Shown one piece after another: positions 8,948 to 17,332 of a DNA stretch of 35,477 nucleotides. The stretch lies in assembly GCF_010811875.1 (NCBI RefSeq), contig NZ_VKHP01000074.1, forward strand, positions 1 to 35,477, given 5' to 3'. This stretch comes from Bradyrhizobium uaiense (GTDB taxonomy: Bacteria; Pseudomonadota; Alphaproteobacteria; Rhizobiales; Xanthobacteraceae). A program made the translations under genes and the position numbers. A model generated the notes under the pieces. That model saw nothing but the letters and a program-made list of their open reading frames with translations. It was not told the origin of the DNA and searched no databases. The first letter of the stretch is position 1. Every line of letters begins with the position of its first letter.

Positions 8948-9607
8948 CTATCGAGCACCGCGGCCCCGCAGCACCGCGGGAACCGTTAGAGCAATCAGCT
9001 TCAGGTCGGTCCACAAGGTCCAGTTCATTGCATATTCAACGTCCATCTCGAGCATCGCGTCCGGGCCCAGGCGACCACGGCCGCGAACCTGACAAAGCCC
9101 GGTGATGCCGGGCTTCACGATGTGACGTCGATGATGCCAGTCGCGGAAGTACTCGAGTTCATAAGGAATCGCGGGGCGCGGACCGACAATGCTCATTTCG
9201 CCTCGCAACACGTTGACGAGTTGCGGCAGCTCGTCGACGCTGGTTCTCCGCAGCACCCGCCCCACGCGCGTCACGCGCGGGTCATCTGTCAGCTTGTACG
9301 GGGCATCAGGGTCATTCGAGAGAACCTCCTTCGCCCAAACCCGACGAATAGCGTCGCGATGGATGTTATCGTCGGCCTTGTGACGAAGCGTCCGGAACTT
9401 GAAGCAATTGAACGGCCTCTCGCCTCGTCCGACCCGGCGCTGGCAAAAGATCGCCGGCCCAGGGCTATCGAGGCGGATCGCGACCCACACCGCCACAAGG
9501 ACCGGTGCCAGTAAAAGGATCGCGGTGACGCTCACAGCGATGTCAAGCGCCCGCTTAACGAATTCCCGCGGGCTCGCCTTCCATCGCAAGGCTTCATCTA
9601 ACGACAA
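8948..9607 (-). CDS. exoY: ExoY-like initiating undecaprenyl-phosphate sugar transferase
   Basis: About 219 residues, the size of single-helix ExoY-type phosphoglycosyl transferases. An N-terminal FVKRALDIAVSV lead-in and one hydrophobic segment (TAILLLAPVLVAVWVAI) precede the catalytic domain with SPGPAIFCQRRVGR, FKFRTL, TRVGRVLRRTSVDELPQL, GEMSIVGPRPA and KPGITGLCQVRGRG. It transfers a sugar-1-phosphate to undecaprenyl phosphate at the inner membrane and so starts the repeat unit. No ATG exists between the upstream gene's stop and the domain. TTG at 9607 fits the family length and overlaps the dehydrogenase gene by 14 bp; TTG at 9589 is the alternative. The start is therefore uncertain, the function well supported. 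Confidence 0.9.
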   Translation of the reverse strand: MSLDEALRWKASPREFVKRALDIAVSVTAILLLAPVLVAVWVAIRLDSPGPAIFCQRRVGRGERPFNCFKFRTLRHKADDNIHRDAIRRVWAKEVLSNDPDAPYKLTDDPRVTRVGRVLRRTSVDELPQLVNVLRGEMSIVGPRPAIPYELEYFRDWHHRRHIVKPGITGLCQVRGRGRLGPDAMLEMDVEYAMNWTLWTDLKLIALTVPAVLRGRGAR

Positions 9608-10754
9608 TTTCGGCAGCCCCCGCCGACGCGTTCCGCCGCAGAAACGCCGGTTGATGCGTTCCGTTACTACGGTGCTCCTGGTTGTGCCGTAGACACTCCG
9701 ATGCAGCTTCGAGTGCTTCGACGACGCGCAGGCCATGCGCTCCGTTCGCAACGGGCTGCGTCCCCGTCTTGATCGCGTTGACGAAGTCGAGCAACTCAAG
9801 CTTCAGCGGTTCGCTGCTGGATATTGCGGGGATATGAACATCGCCATGATGATAGGCCGACTGGAAGTCGGCGTATGAATCGCCGTTGATCCGCGGCCTG
9901 AAGCGCTTCTGGTAAACGCGAACCTTTTCGGACGGCTCCACGTCGTCGAACACCAGCATGGCGTCGCTGCCGACGACCGTGATCTGCCGCACCTTGACGG
10001 GATCCAACCATGAAACATGTACATGGGCGGTCGGCCCACTCTTGAAGCCCAACTTGGCGTAAACAACATCCTCGACATCCGGCAGAACGTGCGCACAACC
10101 CCAAGCGCCGATGTTGTGCGCGGTCTCCTCGAGCAAGAAAAAGATGATCGAAAGATCATGCGGCGCCAGGTCCCACAGCACATTGGCATCGGGCCGATAG
10201 AGACCGAGATTCAGGCGCCGTGAATCGATGTAGTAGAGCTCGCCGAGAGAGCCGCTCCGGATCATCTGGCGCATGACACTCACCGCCGGATGGTACTCGA
10301 ACGTATGCCCGACCATCAGCACGCGTTTCCGTTCTTCGGCGATCGCAATCAGTTCGCGGCAATGCGCGCTCGTCATGGCCAGCGGCTTCTCGACGAGCGC
10401 GTGCTTTCCAGCCTCAAGGGCTGCCCGCGCCAGCTCAAAGTGCGTCACGGCAGGGGTTGCGATGATCACCCCGTCGATGGAAGGGTTATTCAGGATCGCA
10501 TCGAAGTCACGCGAAACGGCGACAGAGGGATACTGTGATTTGACGTATTCCAGTGTGTCCGACCGCATGTCGGCGGCCATCGACACCCGTGCGCCGATAT
10601 CGTGGCCAACACGGATGTGTTTAGTGCCCCAGTAGCCGCACCCGATGACGGCGAGCGATGGGCCGGCTTTTGCCGTCTCAATGTCCGCGCCGGCGGTCCT
10701 GCTCTGAGTATCGACTAAGCCAGGAACAAATTTGGAATAAAGTTGTTTCGACAT
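9594..10754 (-). CDS. Gfo/Idh/MocA nucleotide-sugar dehydrogenase (WbpB/WlbA-like)
   Basis: A 386-residue NAD(P)-dependent oxidoreductase. The Rossmann motif VIGCGYWG is at 36-43, IATPAVTHFE near 98-107, the family's VEKPLA at 121-126, and the catalytic-region segment DLAPHDLSII further on. With an aminotransferase and an acetyltransferase in the same operon, the best match is the WbpB/WlbA role: oxidising C3 of UDP-N-acetylglucosaminuronate before transamination. The substrate is inferred from context only. It is the promoter-proximal gene of the minus-strand operon. I chose ATG 10754; the frame extends to a TTG at 10784, and neither has a strong ribosome binding site. Confidence 0.85.
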   Translation of the reverse strand: MSKQLYSKFVPGLVDTQSRTAGADIETAKAGPSLAVIGCGYWGTKHIRVGHDIGARVSMAADMRSDTLEYVKSQYPSVAVSRDFDAILNNPSIDGVIIATPAVTHFELARAALEAGKHALVEKPLAMTSAHCRELIAIAEERKRVLMVGHTFEYHPAVSVMRQMIRSGSLGELYYIDSRRLNLGLYRPDANVLWDLAPHDLSIIFFLLEETAHNIGAWGCAHVLPDVEDVVYAKLGFKSGPTAHVHVSWLDPVKVRQITVVGSDAMLVFDDVEPSEKVRVYQKRFRPRINGDSYADFQSAYHHGDVHIPAISSSEPLKLELLDFVNAIKTGTQPVANGAHGLRVVEALEAASECLRHNQEHRSNGTHQPAFLRRNASAGAAEIVVR

Positions 10755-11443
10755 GTTTGCCACGATCACGCCAGAGGAAAGCAATGGTGAAAATCAGTAT
10801 CCTCACGAGCACGGTTATCTCGCCATGTTGGCTCCCTAATTGAAGGCCCTAGCGTGCGTTCAAACAGGATAGCCGGTTGGGCGCCCGCGCCGCTGTAGAA
10901 CACGGGTTATGACTCACGCCCATCGGGGGTACCCCCGCCCTTGCGCGGGGCATCCAGGAGCTTCGCACGCAGTGCAATGGCCTGACCCAGCACGCCAAAG
11001 AGCCGGGCAGCACATTGTAATCAATCACTTTTTTTGACTTGCAGTCCTGGTCACACTCGGACCATAGATCAACAGCACGCGGTCTTCCTCTCGTTACGCC
11101 TCCACGGATGGCTCACGTCGGCAATTCGTTTGCGGCACCCCAACGCGTCGCATCGCGCCCGAGGCAGCGATTTCGCGTAAATGTTAGTGCTACCAACTTG
11201 CGCTCACGCCGACGGCGGGATTTACAAATCGCCAGCTGCGAGAGGCCCAAACTGATCTCGATAAGCCCGTTGCATCGCATACCGCAGATTGGTTAGGCCG
11301 AGACTACCATTGCGCGTCCGACCCATGGTGGAAACTTCGCCATCTTTCGTATAGGCTTCCTCGCGAGGTCGCGAACAATCTGCAGGAGGCATGGCAGCCT
11401 GACCAACAGATGAAGCACAACCCACGGATGAAACGCCGACGCC
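10755..11443. promoter_or_regulatory. Divergent intergenic region between two EPS operons
   Basis: About 690 bp separate the start of the minus-strand operon from the plus-strand 580-aa gene, so promoters for both should lie here. I see a perfect GGGGGTACCCCC palindrome (10925-10936). It overlaps a second possible stem, CCCCGC (10933-10938) with GCGGGG (10945-10950). An AT-rich stretch with a T-run follows near 11018-11037. TTGACT at 11034 has no matching -10 at 16-18 bp. No convincing ORF is present. The AT-rich tract could bind a MucR/H-NS-type regulator, which is speculation. Confidence 0.45.
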
Positions 11444-13186
11444 ATGTCCAAAGGCACCTCGATCGCAGTTCTGCTTCGCGGCAGCGATCCATCGACTAAT
11501 GATTGCAACCTGACGGAAATTCTTGATCTCTTCGAAATTCCCTGGACGGTGCTGACAGTTGACGAAGCGCACGGGGACAGTGCAGCCGCGCGCACAGCAG
11601 GTCATCAGCGATTCGCTGTCCTGACCTCGGCGGCCTGTCTCGCCGAAGTCCTACAACACAGCGAGACTGACGCGCTTCCGACGTGGTTGGCGGGAGCCGC
11701 TTCCGTTTTCGTCTATGGATTTCAAGCAACGGACCCCTGCAAGTCCCTCCTGCGTCAGATCACCGGAGATCCCGAGGCGGAAATCTGCGACTCCGGTCAG
11801 CGACCAACGATCGTATCAGTCACCGATTCTTTTCCAGAACTGTGCGGCCCGATGTCGGGACTGCAAATCCAACTGGCACGGGGCCACGATACCACGCTCG
11901 TCGTCCGCAATAGCACCCTTCACAGCATCGTCGGAGTGAGCGACGGACATCTGTTCGCCGAGTTCACCTATTCCGGTGTCCGCTTCTTTTCTGACTCTTC
12001 ATTGACGATAGTGGACGTTCGCGAACGGGCCGCAACCTATTTCGATGTGAAGAAGTGTTTCGCCGGCGCGGTGCCAATCGTGATGTATCTGAAGTGGGCA
12101 TTCCGCGACGTTTGCTTGACGAGCGTTGAAACAAGCGCTTGCCTGATCATTGACGATCCACCTTTGTGGCCGCGGTACGGTCTCCTCGATTTTGACGACC
12201 TGCTGCAGCTTGCGGACAAGCTGACATTCGCAACGACCATTGCCTTCATTCCATGGAACTGGAGGCGAACAAACCGCGGCACTGTTGCCGCCTTTCGCGA
12301 AAGCAGCGGGAAACTGTCCATCTGCGTGCACGGCTGCGATCATACACGAGGTGAGTTTGCAGCCCGCTCGCCTGAGTTGCTCGATAGAAAACTGAAAACC
12401 GCCAGAATGCGGATGCAGGCCCTTCGCCACCACACCGCACTTGACCACGAGAACGTGATGGTTTTCCCGCAAGGGGCATTCTCGCCCGAGGCAGCCTCGG
12501 CCCTCAAGCGAAATGGCTTCACCGCGGCCGTGAACACCGAGGTCGCACCAACCAATGATGCCTTGAACGAAACCACACTCGCTGATCTCTGGAGTGTCGC
12601 CATAGTCCGGTATGCGAGCTTCCCAATCTTTACCCGACGATACATTGACCACGGCATCGAGAACTTTGCGTTTGACGGCCTCTTGGGCAAGCCGTGCTTC
12701 ATTGCCGGACATCACGATCTTCTCCGCGGCCAGGGTCGCGAACTCGCGACATTTCTTCGGCTTCTCGCATCCTTGCAGTGGAAACTCTGCTGGAGACCTC
12801 TCGAGGATGCCGTTCGCCGCAGCTACAGCATTCGATCCGATGGCGAAACAATCCTGGTAAAGATGCTTGCCGAGCGGCTTCTCTTCGAGAACGACGGATC
12901 CACGACGCGACGGATTTGCGTCATGAAGCGCGAACCACAGGTCGCTGCCTTAAAGGGTATTGAGGTCAACCACGGCCTCATCGCGTACGAGTACATCGAC
13001 GGATATGTTCGAGCGATGGTCGGCGTCCCGCCTGGCGGCTCGGTGGATGTCCGGTGCGTTTATCGCGAACAACTGCATGGTTCGCCCGCCTCAGAACCGA
13101 TCCGATACCGGGTCGGGGTGGCCGTTCGGCGATATCTATCTGAACTTCGTGACAATTACGGTCACCTACTTCGTTCTCGCGCATAG
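11444..13186 (+). CDS. Uncharacterised large protein with a NodB-like deacetylase core
   Basis: A 580-residue protein I cannot assign to a named family. Residues 1 to about 200 look like an alpha/beta domain of unknown kind. From ~230 the sequence carries elements of the polysaccharide-deacetylase fold in the right order: LIIDDPPLWPRYG (234-246) with the paired Asp237/Asp238, AFIPWNW (267-273), CVHGCDHTRGEF (294-305) with an H-x3-H metal-ligand pair (His296, His300), and VFPQGAFSPEA (340-350). About 200 residues follow without a recognised motif. No signal peptide is seen, so a cytoplasmic esterase acting on the lipid-linked unit is plausible. It leads the plus-strand group ahead of the AlgD-type gene. 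The ATG at 11444 lacks a clear ribosome binding site. Confidence 0.75.
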   Translation: MSKGTSIAVLLRGSDPSTNDCNLTEILDLFEIPWTVLTVDEAHGDSAAARTAGHQRFAVLTSAACLAEVLQHSETDALPTWLAGAASVFVYGFQATDPCKSLLRQITGDPEAEICDSGQRPTIVSVTDSFPELCGPMSGLQIQLARGHDTTLVVRNSTLHSIVGVSDGHLFAEFTYSGVRFFSDSSLTIVDVRERAATYFDVKKCFAGAVPIVMYLKWAFRDVCLTSVETSACLIIDDPPLWPRYGLLDFDDLLQLADKLTFATTIAFIPWNWRRTNRGTVAAFRESSGKLSICVHGCDHTRGEFAARSPELLDRKLKTARMRMQALRHHTALDHENVMVFPQGAFSPEAASALKRNGFTAAVNTEVAPTNDALNETTLADLWSVAIVRYASFPIFTRRYIDHGIENFAFDGLLGKPCFIAGHHDLLRGQGRELATFLRLLASLQWKLCWRPLEDAVRRSYSIRSDGETILVKMLAERLLFENDGSTTRRICVMKREPQVAALKGIEVNHGLIAYEYIDGYVRAMVGVPPGGSVDVRCVYREQLHGSPASEPIRYRVGVAVRRYLSELRDNYGHLLRSRA

Positions 13187-13668
13187 CTGGAGACGAACCA
13201 AAGCGAGGTGATCAAGCCGCTTTGGCCCAGGCATATTGCGTCTGTCATGAAGTTCGAGCATGGGCGGCCCCCTCCGTTCGCCCCTCCAACTCGTGATCCT
13301 CTAGGCCGCGGCTACCACGCGCCGCTGCGGCTCGAATTGAACCAAGAGTTTCGGGCCGATCCATCATCGAACAGCTCAGCGGCCTGGACGTTCGATCAAC
13401 GTCCGCCTACGACCGGAATGCGGATCGGCTAACGCCGTTAACGTCCGCTTTCTCCTGCCGAAACCGGAATAGGTAGCCCGAAAAAGTTCAGGCTCCGCAA
13501 GCCCGAACGAATACTATCGGGCTGCACTTTGGAAGGCGTTGCGGACGCGGAACGCCGTCTCGGAGTGCCTATCCGAAGAACTATCTCTGAATGAAGCCGT
13601 CGACCTCGCAGACAACCCCAACGGCCGCCAGTGTTGCCGGCGCAACCTGATGCGTGTGATGGATCAAG
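13187..13668. other. Leader region upstream of the AlgD-type gene
   Basis: About 480 bp between the NodB-like gene and the dehydrogenase gene. A GTG-started 74-codon frame (13208-13432) exists, but its proline-rich sequence matches nothing I know and I do not call it a gene. Two perfect 7-bp inverted repeats occur: GGACGTT/AACGTCC (13386-13392 and 13398-13404, 5-nt loop) and AGCCCGA/TCGGGCT (13500-13506 and 13517-13523, 10-nt loop). A further AGCCCGA copy at 13475-13481 could compete for the same partner. A promoter or attenuator for the downstream genes may sit here. Confidence 0.4.
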
Positions 13669-14931
13669 ATGAAAATAGCGGTGTTCGGACTCGGTTACGT
13701 AGGCATGACGGCAGCGGCTTGCCTCGCAAGGCAAGGTCACGAAGTCATCGGCGTCGACATCAGCGATGAAAAAGTCGCGATCGTCAATGCGGGGAAATCT
13801 CCAATTACGGAACCCGGCCTCGATCAACTTGTGGAATCTGCTGTCCGAAAGCGCTTGCTGACCGCAACGAAGGACGCGAGCGGGCATCTCGACGGCTGCG
13901 CGCTGGCAATAGTGTGCGTGGGAACGCCCAGCGCGCCGGACGGATCTCACAACATGAGCTTCGTCGCTGAAGTTTCCCATCAGATCGCCGACCTGATCGG
14001 TCCGACCCGCACGACACCGCTGACGGTCGTGTTTCGTTCCACGATGCGGCCCGGCACCATCGAGGATCTGGTTCTCCCGATTTTCGAGAGCGCACTGAAC
14101 GGCAGAATGGACCTCGTCGAGGTCGTCTACAATCCCGAGTTCCTGCGCGAGTCGGTCGCGATCGAAGATTTCTTCAATCCGCCGAAGATCGTGGTCGGAA
14201 CAAAGGACGGGGAACGATGCTCGGTCCTCGACGAGTTGAACGCGAGCATCTCGGTGCCCGTCTTCTACACCACCTATCGTACCGCGGAGATGACCAAATT
14301 CGTCGACAACTCGTTTCACGCGGTAAAGATCGCCTTTGCCAACGAAGTCGGTCGCGTTTGCGACAAGCTCGGCGTCAGCGCGGCAACCGTGCACAAGATC
14401 TTCGTTTCCGACACCAAGCTCAACATTTCACCCTACTATTTGAGGCCGGGTGGCGCATTCGGCGGGTCCTGCTTGCCGAAAGACGTTCGTGCGCTCCAAT
14501 ACATCGCCAGTGATGTCGGGGCGCATACCTGGCTCGTGGATTCAGTGCTCAGATCGAACGACGAGCACAAGAATTTCCTGTTCGAGAATTGCCTGAAAGC
14601 AGTCCCGCCTGGCGGACGCGTACTCATGCTGGGGCTTGCCTTCAAGGAGAACAGCGACGACCTTCGCGAAAGTCCCAATATCGACCTGGCTCGCAAATTC
14701 CTCCGCTTGCACATTGGCCTGTCGATCTACGATCCACACGTTGAGCCGTCGAAACTGCTGGGGCAGAACCTTGGCTATGCGTTCGCCAATCTGCCCGCCC
14801 TTCGCAAGTTGCTGATCGCAAAGTCCGCAGCCGAGTCGGAGCTATTCGACCTCGTCATCGATACCCGAGGGTGGGCGAAGCAAATGGCGCTGAACGCAAA
14901 GCGGATAATTGATGTCAACACTCTCTCATGA
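13669..14931 (+). CDS. algD: GDP-mannose 6-dehydrogenase (AlgD type)
   Basis: A 420-residue nucleotide-sugar dehydrogenase oxidising C6 of its sugar in two NAD+-dependent steps. GLGYVG (7-12) binds NAD. GKSPITEPGLDQL, VCVGTPSAPDG and NPEFLRES follow. The catalytic loop RPGGAFGGSCLPKDVRALQY places the nucleophile at Cys268, the number known for Pseudomonas AlgD. The SCLPKDVRAL and GKSPIxEPGL variants favour AlgD over UDP-glucose or UDP-GlcNAc dehydrogenases (SCFPKDTRAL type), so the product is probably GDP-mannuronate. A GDP-mannose-forming enzyme at the right end of the window agrees. The start is ATG 13669. Its last 20 bp overlap the next glycosyltransferase gene, indicating coupled translation. 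Confidence 0.88.
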   Translation: MKIAVFGLGYVGMTAAACLARQGHEVIGVDISDEKVAIVNAGKSPITEPGLDQLVESAVRKRLLTATKDASGHLDGCALAIVCVGTPSAPDGSHNMSFVAEVSHQIADLIGPTRTTPLTVVFRSTMRPGTIEDLVLPIFESALNGRMDLVEVVYNPEFLRESVAIEDFFNPPKIVVGTKDGERCSVLDELNASISVPVFYTTYRTAEMTKFVDNSFHAVKIAFANEVGRVCDKLGVSAATVHKIFVSDTKLNISPYYLRPGGAFGGSCLPKDVRALQYIASDVGAHTWLVDSVLRSNDEHKNFLFENCLKAVPPGGRVLMLGLAFKENSDDLRESPNIDLARKFLRLHIGLSIYDPHVEPSKLLGQNLGYAFANLPALRKLLIAKSAAESELFDLVIDTRGWAKQMALNAKRIIDVNTLS

Positions 14932-16171
14932 CGACACCGTTGTGCCCGAATCCGAACAAGCGGGCGTTGGCTCGGTTCGTGGCCGGGTCCTGATTATCGT
15001 CGAGAATCTTCCAGTCCCGTTCGACGGTCGGGTGTGGTCGGAAGCGACCACATTGGCACGGCATGGCTACGAAGTGTCTGTGATTTGTCCCAAGGGACCA
15101 GGCGCAACGGCCTCATTCGAGATGCTCGAGGGCGTCGCAGTCTATCGCCACTGGATGCCGGCGGAGGGTCGCGGGGTACTGGGCTACGCAGTAGAGTACA
15201 GCGTGGCGTTGTTCTGGGAATTCGTGCTGAGCGTGAGAGTGCTAGCAACGCGGGGATTTGATGTCATCCATGCGTGCAATCCGCCCGATCTGATTTTCCT
15301 GGTCGGTGCATTTCATAAATTCTTGTTCGGGAAGTCTTTTGTCTTCGATCAGCACGACGTCAATCCGGAGCTCTACGAGGCGAAATTCGGACGTCGTGGC
15401 GTGCTTTGGCGTGTTATGGTTCTACTCGAACGCGTCACATTCGCGTTGTCGGACGTATCGATTGCGACCAACCAATCTTATCGCGCGATTGCGATTGAAC
15501 GGGGCCGAATGAGCCCGGATCGTGTTTTCGTTGTGCGCTCTGCTCCGAATGTGTCCCGCGTTCGCTCACTTCCACCGGCCCCCTCCTGGAAGAGAGGACG
15601 ACGGTATCTTGTCGGATATGTCGGTCTTATCGCGCGACAGGAGGGGCTCGACCTGTTGCTGGATTCAATCAAGCACATCCACAAGACACGGAACCGCGAT
15701 GATATCCAGTTCGTGATCGTCGGCGGCGGACGTGAGCTGGAGGATCTCAAGAAGCTTGCGACGGCACTCGAACTGGATGACGTGGTCACATTCACCGGCC
15801 GTGTCGATGACGACACGCTATTCACCGTCCTGTCGACGGCGGACGTCTGCGTAAATCCGGACCGCCCCAGTTCGATGAACGACAAATCGACGATGCACAA
15901 GATCATGGAGTACATGACGCTAGGCAAGCCCATCGTCCAGTTCGACCTCACAGAGGGCCGCTTTTCGGCGGGAGATGCATCGTTGTACGTGCAGAATGCG
16001 GACACCGCCGAGTTCGGCGACAAAATACTGGAGCTCCTGGAAGATCCGGCGAGGCGCCAAGCTATGGGCGCATTCGGTCAGAAGAGAATTAATGGCGAGC
16101 TCGCCTGGCATCACGCATCGACGAAGCTTTTGGCGGCCTATGAAAAAGTATTCAAGCTAAGGGACAAATGA
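14912..16171 (+). CDS. GT4-family glycosyltransferase
   Basis: A 419-residue GT-B enzyme. After a ~25-residue lead it shows VLIIVENLPVPFDGRVWSEA, GFDVIHACNPPDL and FDQHDVNPELY in the acceptor domain. VGYVGLIARQEGLDLLL follows, and the donor site is covered by NDKSTMHKIMEYMTLGKPIV. The DQHDVNPE segment recalls WbuB-like GT4 enzymes of O-antigen loci that use aminosugar donors, but that is only suggestive. The ATG at 14912 lies inside the dehydrogenase gene (20-bp overlap), so the two are co-translated. A linked role in transferring the uronic acid made by its neighbour is a reasonable inference. Confidence 0.9.
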   Translation: MSTLSHDDTVVPESEQAGVGSVRGRVLIIVENLPVPFDGRVWSEATTLARHGYEVSVICPKGPGATASFEMLEGVAVYRHWMPAEGRGVLGYAVEYSVALFWEFVLSVRVLATRGFDVIHACNPPDLIFLVGAFHKFLFGKSFVFDQHDVNPELYEAKFGRRGVLWRVMVLLERVTFALSDVSIATNQSYRAIAIERGRMSPDRVFVVRSAPNVSRVRSLPPAPSWKRGRRYLVGYVGLIARQEGLDLLLDSIKHIHKTRNRDDIQFVIVGGGRELEDLKKLATALELDDVVTFTGRVDDDTLFTVLSTADVCVNPDRPSSMNDKSTMHKIMEYMTLGKPIVQFDLTEGRFSAGDASLYVQNADTAEFGDKILELLEDPARRQAMGAFGQKRINGELAWHHASTKLLAAYEKVFKLRDK

Positions 16172-16423
16172 GGACGGGAACCTCTCCGTTTGCATTTCAG
16201 CAGACGCCTGGTTCCCGCTGCGGAGAGCCCATCAGCACAGACCACCAGACTGGACATGGCCGATCCGAAGCAGCTCAACGTCGCACGCCTAATCCGCCAG
16301 TCGAGAGCGCCAGGCGGACAACCCCGCTGAACAAGAATTCAGTCGCAGATCGTTCTGCTTCAGCGCGGCGACATTCATCGGGCCAAGGGAAGCCGTGCCG
16401 CTGGTGACTTTGCACACCGTGAC
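16172..16423. other. Convergent gap between glycosyltransferase and lyase genes
   Basis: About 250 bp with no supported gene. The 15-bp near-palindrome ACCGTGACTCACGGT (16416-16430) spans the lyase stop codon. Its centre is too small for a long stem, but a 5-bp stem with a 5-nt loop is possible. No U-tract follows on either strand, so a terminator call is weak. Confidence 0.35.
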
Positions 16424-17332
16424 TCACGGTCGCTCTGACGAGACAGGCGTTAACGCCCCCGTCGTTATCATCACATTTCGGTAATTGACGGCAGTGGTCT
16501 CGGGCGCCGACGACCGATAGATTCCGAATTCCCAATTAGTGCCGACCCCAAAGCCCAGCGGCCCGCTGTAATTCACGACCTGCGCCCCATCGATCCAGAC
16601 TTTCAGATAGCCGGTCGTATCGTTCGAGAATTGGGCCTGCACTTTCACGTAGTGATACTTGCCGGTCACGATCGGGGTGGGGTCGGTCCAGAGTGTCTTG
16701 GTGACGACGAAGCCTGCGCCGTTGCTCGGATTCTTGCCCGGCGGGCAGTAGCGCGCAAGCACCTGCAGGTGATCGCCCTGCATGTTCAGCGCGACCGGAG
16801 GCGAGGTTCCGACGCCTGAGGCGTCATCGTCGTTGTGCCACTGTCCGACGATGAACCAACTGGTCGCGCTGTTTGCGAACGCCCCGTTGCTACCGTTCGC
16901 CTCGACCATAAGCTGATAGCTGAGCGTGATGGGCGTGGCGGCGGGATAGGTCACCGTGGAATTGATCTCGGAACGATCCACGGACGAGCTGTCGTACCAA
17001 GCATGGTCGCCCTTGCGGACCTCGAAACGCAGGGTCTGGGGGTCGGGATTGGTTAGACTATAACCCTGGTCTGCAACATGAACGCCGTAGCTGACGTCGC
17101 CGATCTGAAAGCGGGTTCGCGGCTTACCGGAGAATGACGAAATCGACGAAACGGCCGCTCTGCTGGCTGCAGTATTCTCATCGATGCCGGCAGCATTGTA
17201 GGCCTCGGCGGATGGGCCCTCGGCCAGCAACGTTCCCTGACCACCTGCATTGGCAACGCTCGATGTCGATCCACTAGAGATTTCCGGCACACTCCCAGCC
17301 AGCGCGAAGATGAGGGGTAAAACTATTCTCAT
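16424..17332 (-). CDS. Secreted polysaccharide lyase, heparin lyase I / PL20-like fold
   Basis: A 302-residue predicted secreted protein. MRIVLPLIFALAG resembles a signal peptide with possible cleavage after ALA. A low-complexity linker runs to about residue 70. The rest matches the beta-jelly-roll of the polysaccharide lyase family that includes heparin lyase I and glucuronan lyase: LRFEVRKGDHAWYD (101-114), DRSEI (119-123), FIVGQWH (160-166), LKVWIDGAQVVNYSG (243-257) and FGIYR (269-273). Such enzymes cleave uronic-acid-containing chains by beta-elimination, so it probably trims the EPS encoded here. AGGG six bases before ATG 17332 decides the start; ATG 17338 is in frame but too close. Exact specificity is unknown. 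Confidence 0.82.
   Translation of the reverse strand: MRIVLPLIFALAGSVPEISSGSTSSVANAGGQGTLLAEGPSAEAYNAAGIDENTAASRAAVSSISSFSGKPRTRFQIGDVSYGVHVADQGYSLTNPDPQTLRFEVRKGDHAWYDSSSVDRSEINSTVTYPAATPITLSYQLMVEANGSNGAFANSATSWFIVGQWHNDDDASGVGTSPPVALNMQGDHLQVLARYCPPGKNPSNGAGFVVTKTLWTDPTPIVTGKYHYVKVQAQFSNDTTGYLKVWIDGAQVVNYSGPLGFGVGTNWEFGIYRSSAPETTAVNYRNVMITTGALTPVSSERP

Noticed and set aside
11034..11068. TTGACT with downstream CATAGA as a promoter
   Set aside because: Spacing of 23 bp is too long for a sigma-70 promoter and no better -10 lies at 16-18 bp.
13208..13432. 74-codon GTG frame after the NodB-like gene
   Set aside because: Proline-rich, weak coding character, ribosome binding site overlaps the start codon, and no recognisable homology.
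13438..14394. 318-aa minus-strand frame
   Set aside because: It lies antisense to the AlgD-type gene, whose motifs are complete.
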